Source of the DNA: Micromonospora sp. MW-13
GTDB taxonomy: Bacteria > Actinomycetota > Actinomycetes > Mycobacteriales > Micromonosporaceae
Length of the DNA stretch: 64,000 bases
Assembly: GCF_003434305.1 (NCBI RefSeq)
Contig: NZ_QKKX01000017.1
Coordinates: 1-64,000, forward strand
Direction of reading: 5' to 3'
Below the pieces are notes generated by a model that did not search any database, had not been told where the DNA came from, and saw nothing but the letters and a program-made list of their open reading frames with translations. Each line of letters starts with the position of its first letter. Positions within the stretch are counted from its first letter, which is position 1. Both the position numbers and the translations under genes were made by a program. This document shows positions 63,251-64,000 of this stretch, one piece after another.

Positions 63251-63796
63251 GTGACCACGCTGCGGCTCCGACCCGAGGGCCCGGCCGACACCGGCCCGAT
63301 CCGCCGGGTGCTGGCCGCGGCCTTCGCCCGCCCCGACGTGTCGACCCCGCCCGAGGTGGGGCTGGTCGACGAGTTGCGTGGCACCGACGCCTGGGTGCCC
63401 GAGCTGGCCATGGTCGCCGAGTACGGCGGCGAGGTGGTCGGGTACGCCCTGCTGACCCGGGTCCGGGTCCGCGCGGACGGCGGCACCGCCCCGGCGCTGG
63501 CCCTCGGCCCGGTCGCCGTCGCGCCGCACCGGCAGCGGGTCGGCCACGGCTCGGCCGTGGTGCAGGCCGCCCTGGACGCCGCCACCGAGCTGGGCGAGCG
63601 GCTCGTGCTGGTGCTCGGCGACCCGGCCTTCTACCGGCGGTTCGGCTTCACCAGGGCCGACCGGATGGGGCTGACCAGCCCGTGGTCCGGCCTGGGCGAC
63701 CCCTGGCAGGCGCTGGTCCTGCCGCCCAGCACCAACGGGGACGGCCCGGTGCCCCGTGGCGAGGTGTTCTTCCCGCCGCCCTGGTCCAGGGTCTGA
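63251..63796 (+). CDS. GNAT family N-acetyltransferase
   Basis: 181 residues from GTG. Acetyl-CoA loop LGPVAVAPHRQRVGHGSAVV (near 80-99), then VLVLGDPAFYRRFGFTRAD, the signature of the YhbS-like subgroup. Substrate unknown. Confidence 0.92.
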   Translation: MTTLRLRPEGPADTGPIRRVLAAAFARPDVSTPPEVGLVDELRGTDAWVPELAMVAEYGGEVVGYALLTRVRVRADGGTAPALALGPVAVAPHRQRVGHGSAVVQAALDAATELGERLVLVLGDPAFYRRFGFTRADRMGLTSPWSGLGDPWQALVLPPSTNGDGPVPRGEVFFPPPWSRV

Positions 63797-63836
63797 CCGC
63801 CGCCCCCGCCCCGCCTCGTCGTCGCCCCGCCGGCGG

Positions 63837-64000
63837 TCAGGCGGGCTGGGTGCGCAGGTAGCGGCCGAAGTGCGGCACGGTGAACGCCACCGTGCCGCGC
63901 TCCCCGGAGTAGATCAGCCCCTTCTTGATCAGCGCGTCCCGGGCCGGGGAGAGGCTGGCCGGCTTGCGTCCCAGCGCGCGGGCGATCTCGGCGGTGGGCA
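63837..64000 (-). CDS. C-terminal end of an AAA-type ATPase with winged helix
   Basis: Only the last 53 residues are in the window: a winged-helix segment TAEIARALGRKPASLSPARD then KKGLIYSGERGTVAFTVP, ending HFGRYLRTQPA. This ending is typical of actinobacterial ATP-binding proteins of the AAA_16-like class; the ATPase part lies beyond the window. The assignment rests on the tail only. Confidence 0.6.
   Translation of the reverse strand, partial: PTAEIARALGRKPASLSPARDALIKKGLIYSGERGTVAFTVPHFGRYLRTQPA

Noticed and set aside
1..64000. tRNA or rRNA genes, insertion sequences or prophage genes
   Set aside because: No cloverleaf-like sequence, transposase or phage structural gene was recognised on either strand. 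A tRNA scan would be needed to exclude tRNAs fully.

Overview
The window is the chromosomal replication-origin region of a high-GC actinobacterium. Third codon positions are almost always G or C, and ribosomal, replication and cell-wall genes read like those of Micromonosporaceae (Micromonospora, Salinispora and relatives). The order dciA-recF-gnd-dnaN-oriC-dnaA-rpmH-rnpA-yidD-yidC-khpB-rsmG-parA-parB is the standard actinobacterial origin layout. The later blocks (cwlM-trxA-trxB-anti-sigma-sigM-murJ-cca, then ino1-padR-DUF5318-ponA-GT, then rpsF-ssb-rpsR-rplI-dnaB) match the arrangement around the Mycobacterium tuberculosis origin. The species name is an inference.

Region by region. (1) 1-6.1 kb, minus strand: replication genes dciA (cut by the window edge), recF, gnd, dnaN and dnaA, with oriC (about 20 DnaA boxes) between dnaN and dnaA. 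(2) 6.4-13 kb, plus strand: rpmH, rnpA, yidD, yidC, khpB, rsmG, parA and parB. (3) 13-15.4 kb: a gene-free 2.5 kb zone with four of six parS sites, a 34-bp perfect palindrome, a 13-bp minisatellite and a second DnaA-box cluster around a parS site. (4) 15.4-30 kb: a HIT-like protein, a D-Ala-D-Ala-ligase-like gene, an aminotransferase, a GNAT protein, a CwlM-like amidase, the thioredoxin pair, the SigM/anti-sigma pair, a membrane pseudokinase, MurJ and the CCA-adding enzyme. (5) 30-32.7 kb: flotillin/NfeD pair and a DNA-alkyltransferase-like protein. (6) 32.8-35.8 kb: a small accessory island with an XRE/DUF397 pair, three tiny translationally coupled genes and a toxin-antitoxin pair whose Doc-like toxin has lost its catalytic motif. 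(7) 35.9-45.9 kb: inositol-phosphate synthase with a PadR regulator, ponA, two GT-C membrane proteins and endonuclease IV. (8) 46.6-51.6 kb: rpsF-ssb-rpsR-rplI and dnaB, the last interrupted by a 449-residue homing intein. (9) 51.6-57.4 kb, minus strand: a coupled operon for a GGDEF-EAL protein, a GT87-like protein and a phosphoribosyltransferase, followed by a zinc-ribbon protein and a DinB-like protein. (10) 58-64 kb: molybdenum-cofactor genes moaC, mog, moeA, moaE; another GT87 protein; a DoxX protein; a GNAT protein; and the end of an ATPase gene.

Working together: oriC/DnaA/DnaN/DnaB/SSB start and run replication, while ParA/ParB/parS segregate the new origins. MurJ, the pseudokinase, CwlM, PonA and the ligase-like protein belong to peptidoglycan synthesis and its control, next to the SigM/thioredoxin redox module.

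Most unusual items: the class 3 (Ala1, W-C-T triad) intein at the dnaB Walker A site together with a codon-usage anomaly centred on the second known dnaB intein site; the mixed parS/DnaA-box zone at 13.5-15.3 kb; the pseudokinase encoded apart from MurJ; the degenerate Doc toxin; and a recurring TANNNT-N6-9-start arrangement that predicts leaderless mRNAs.
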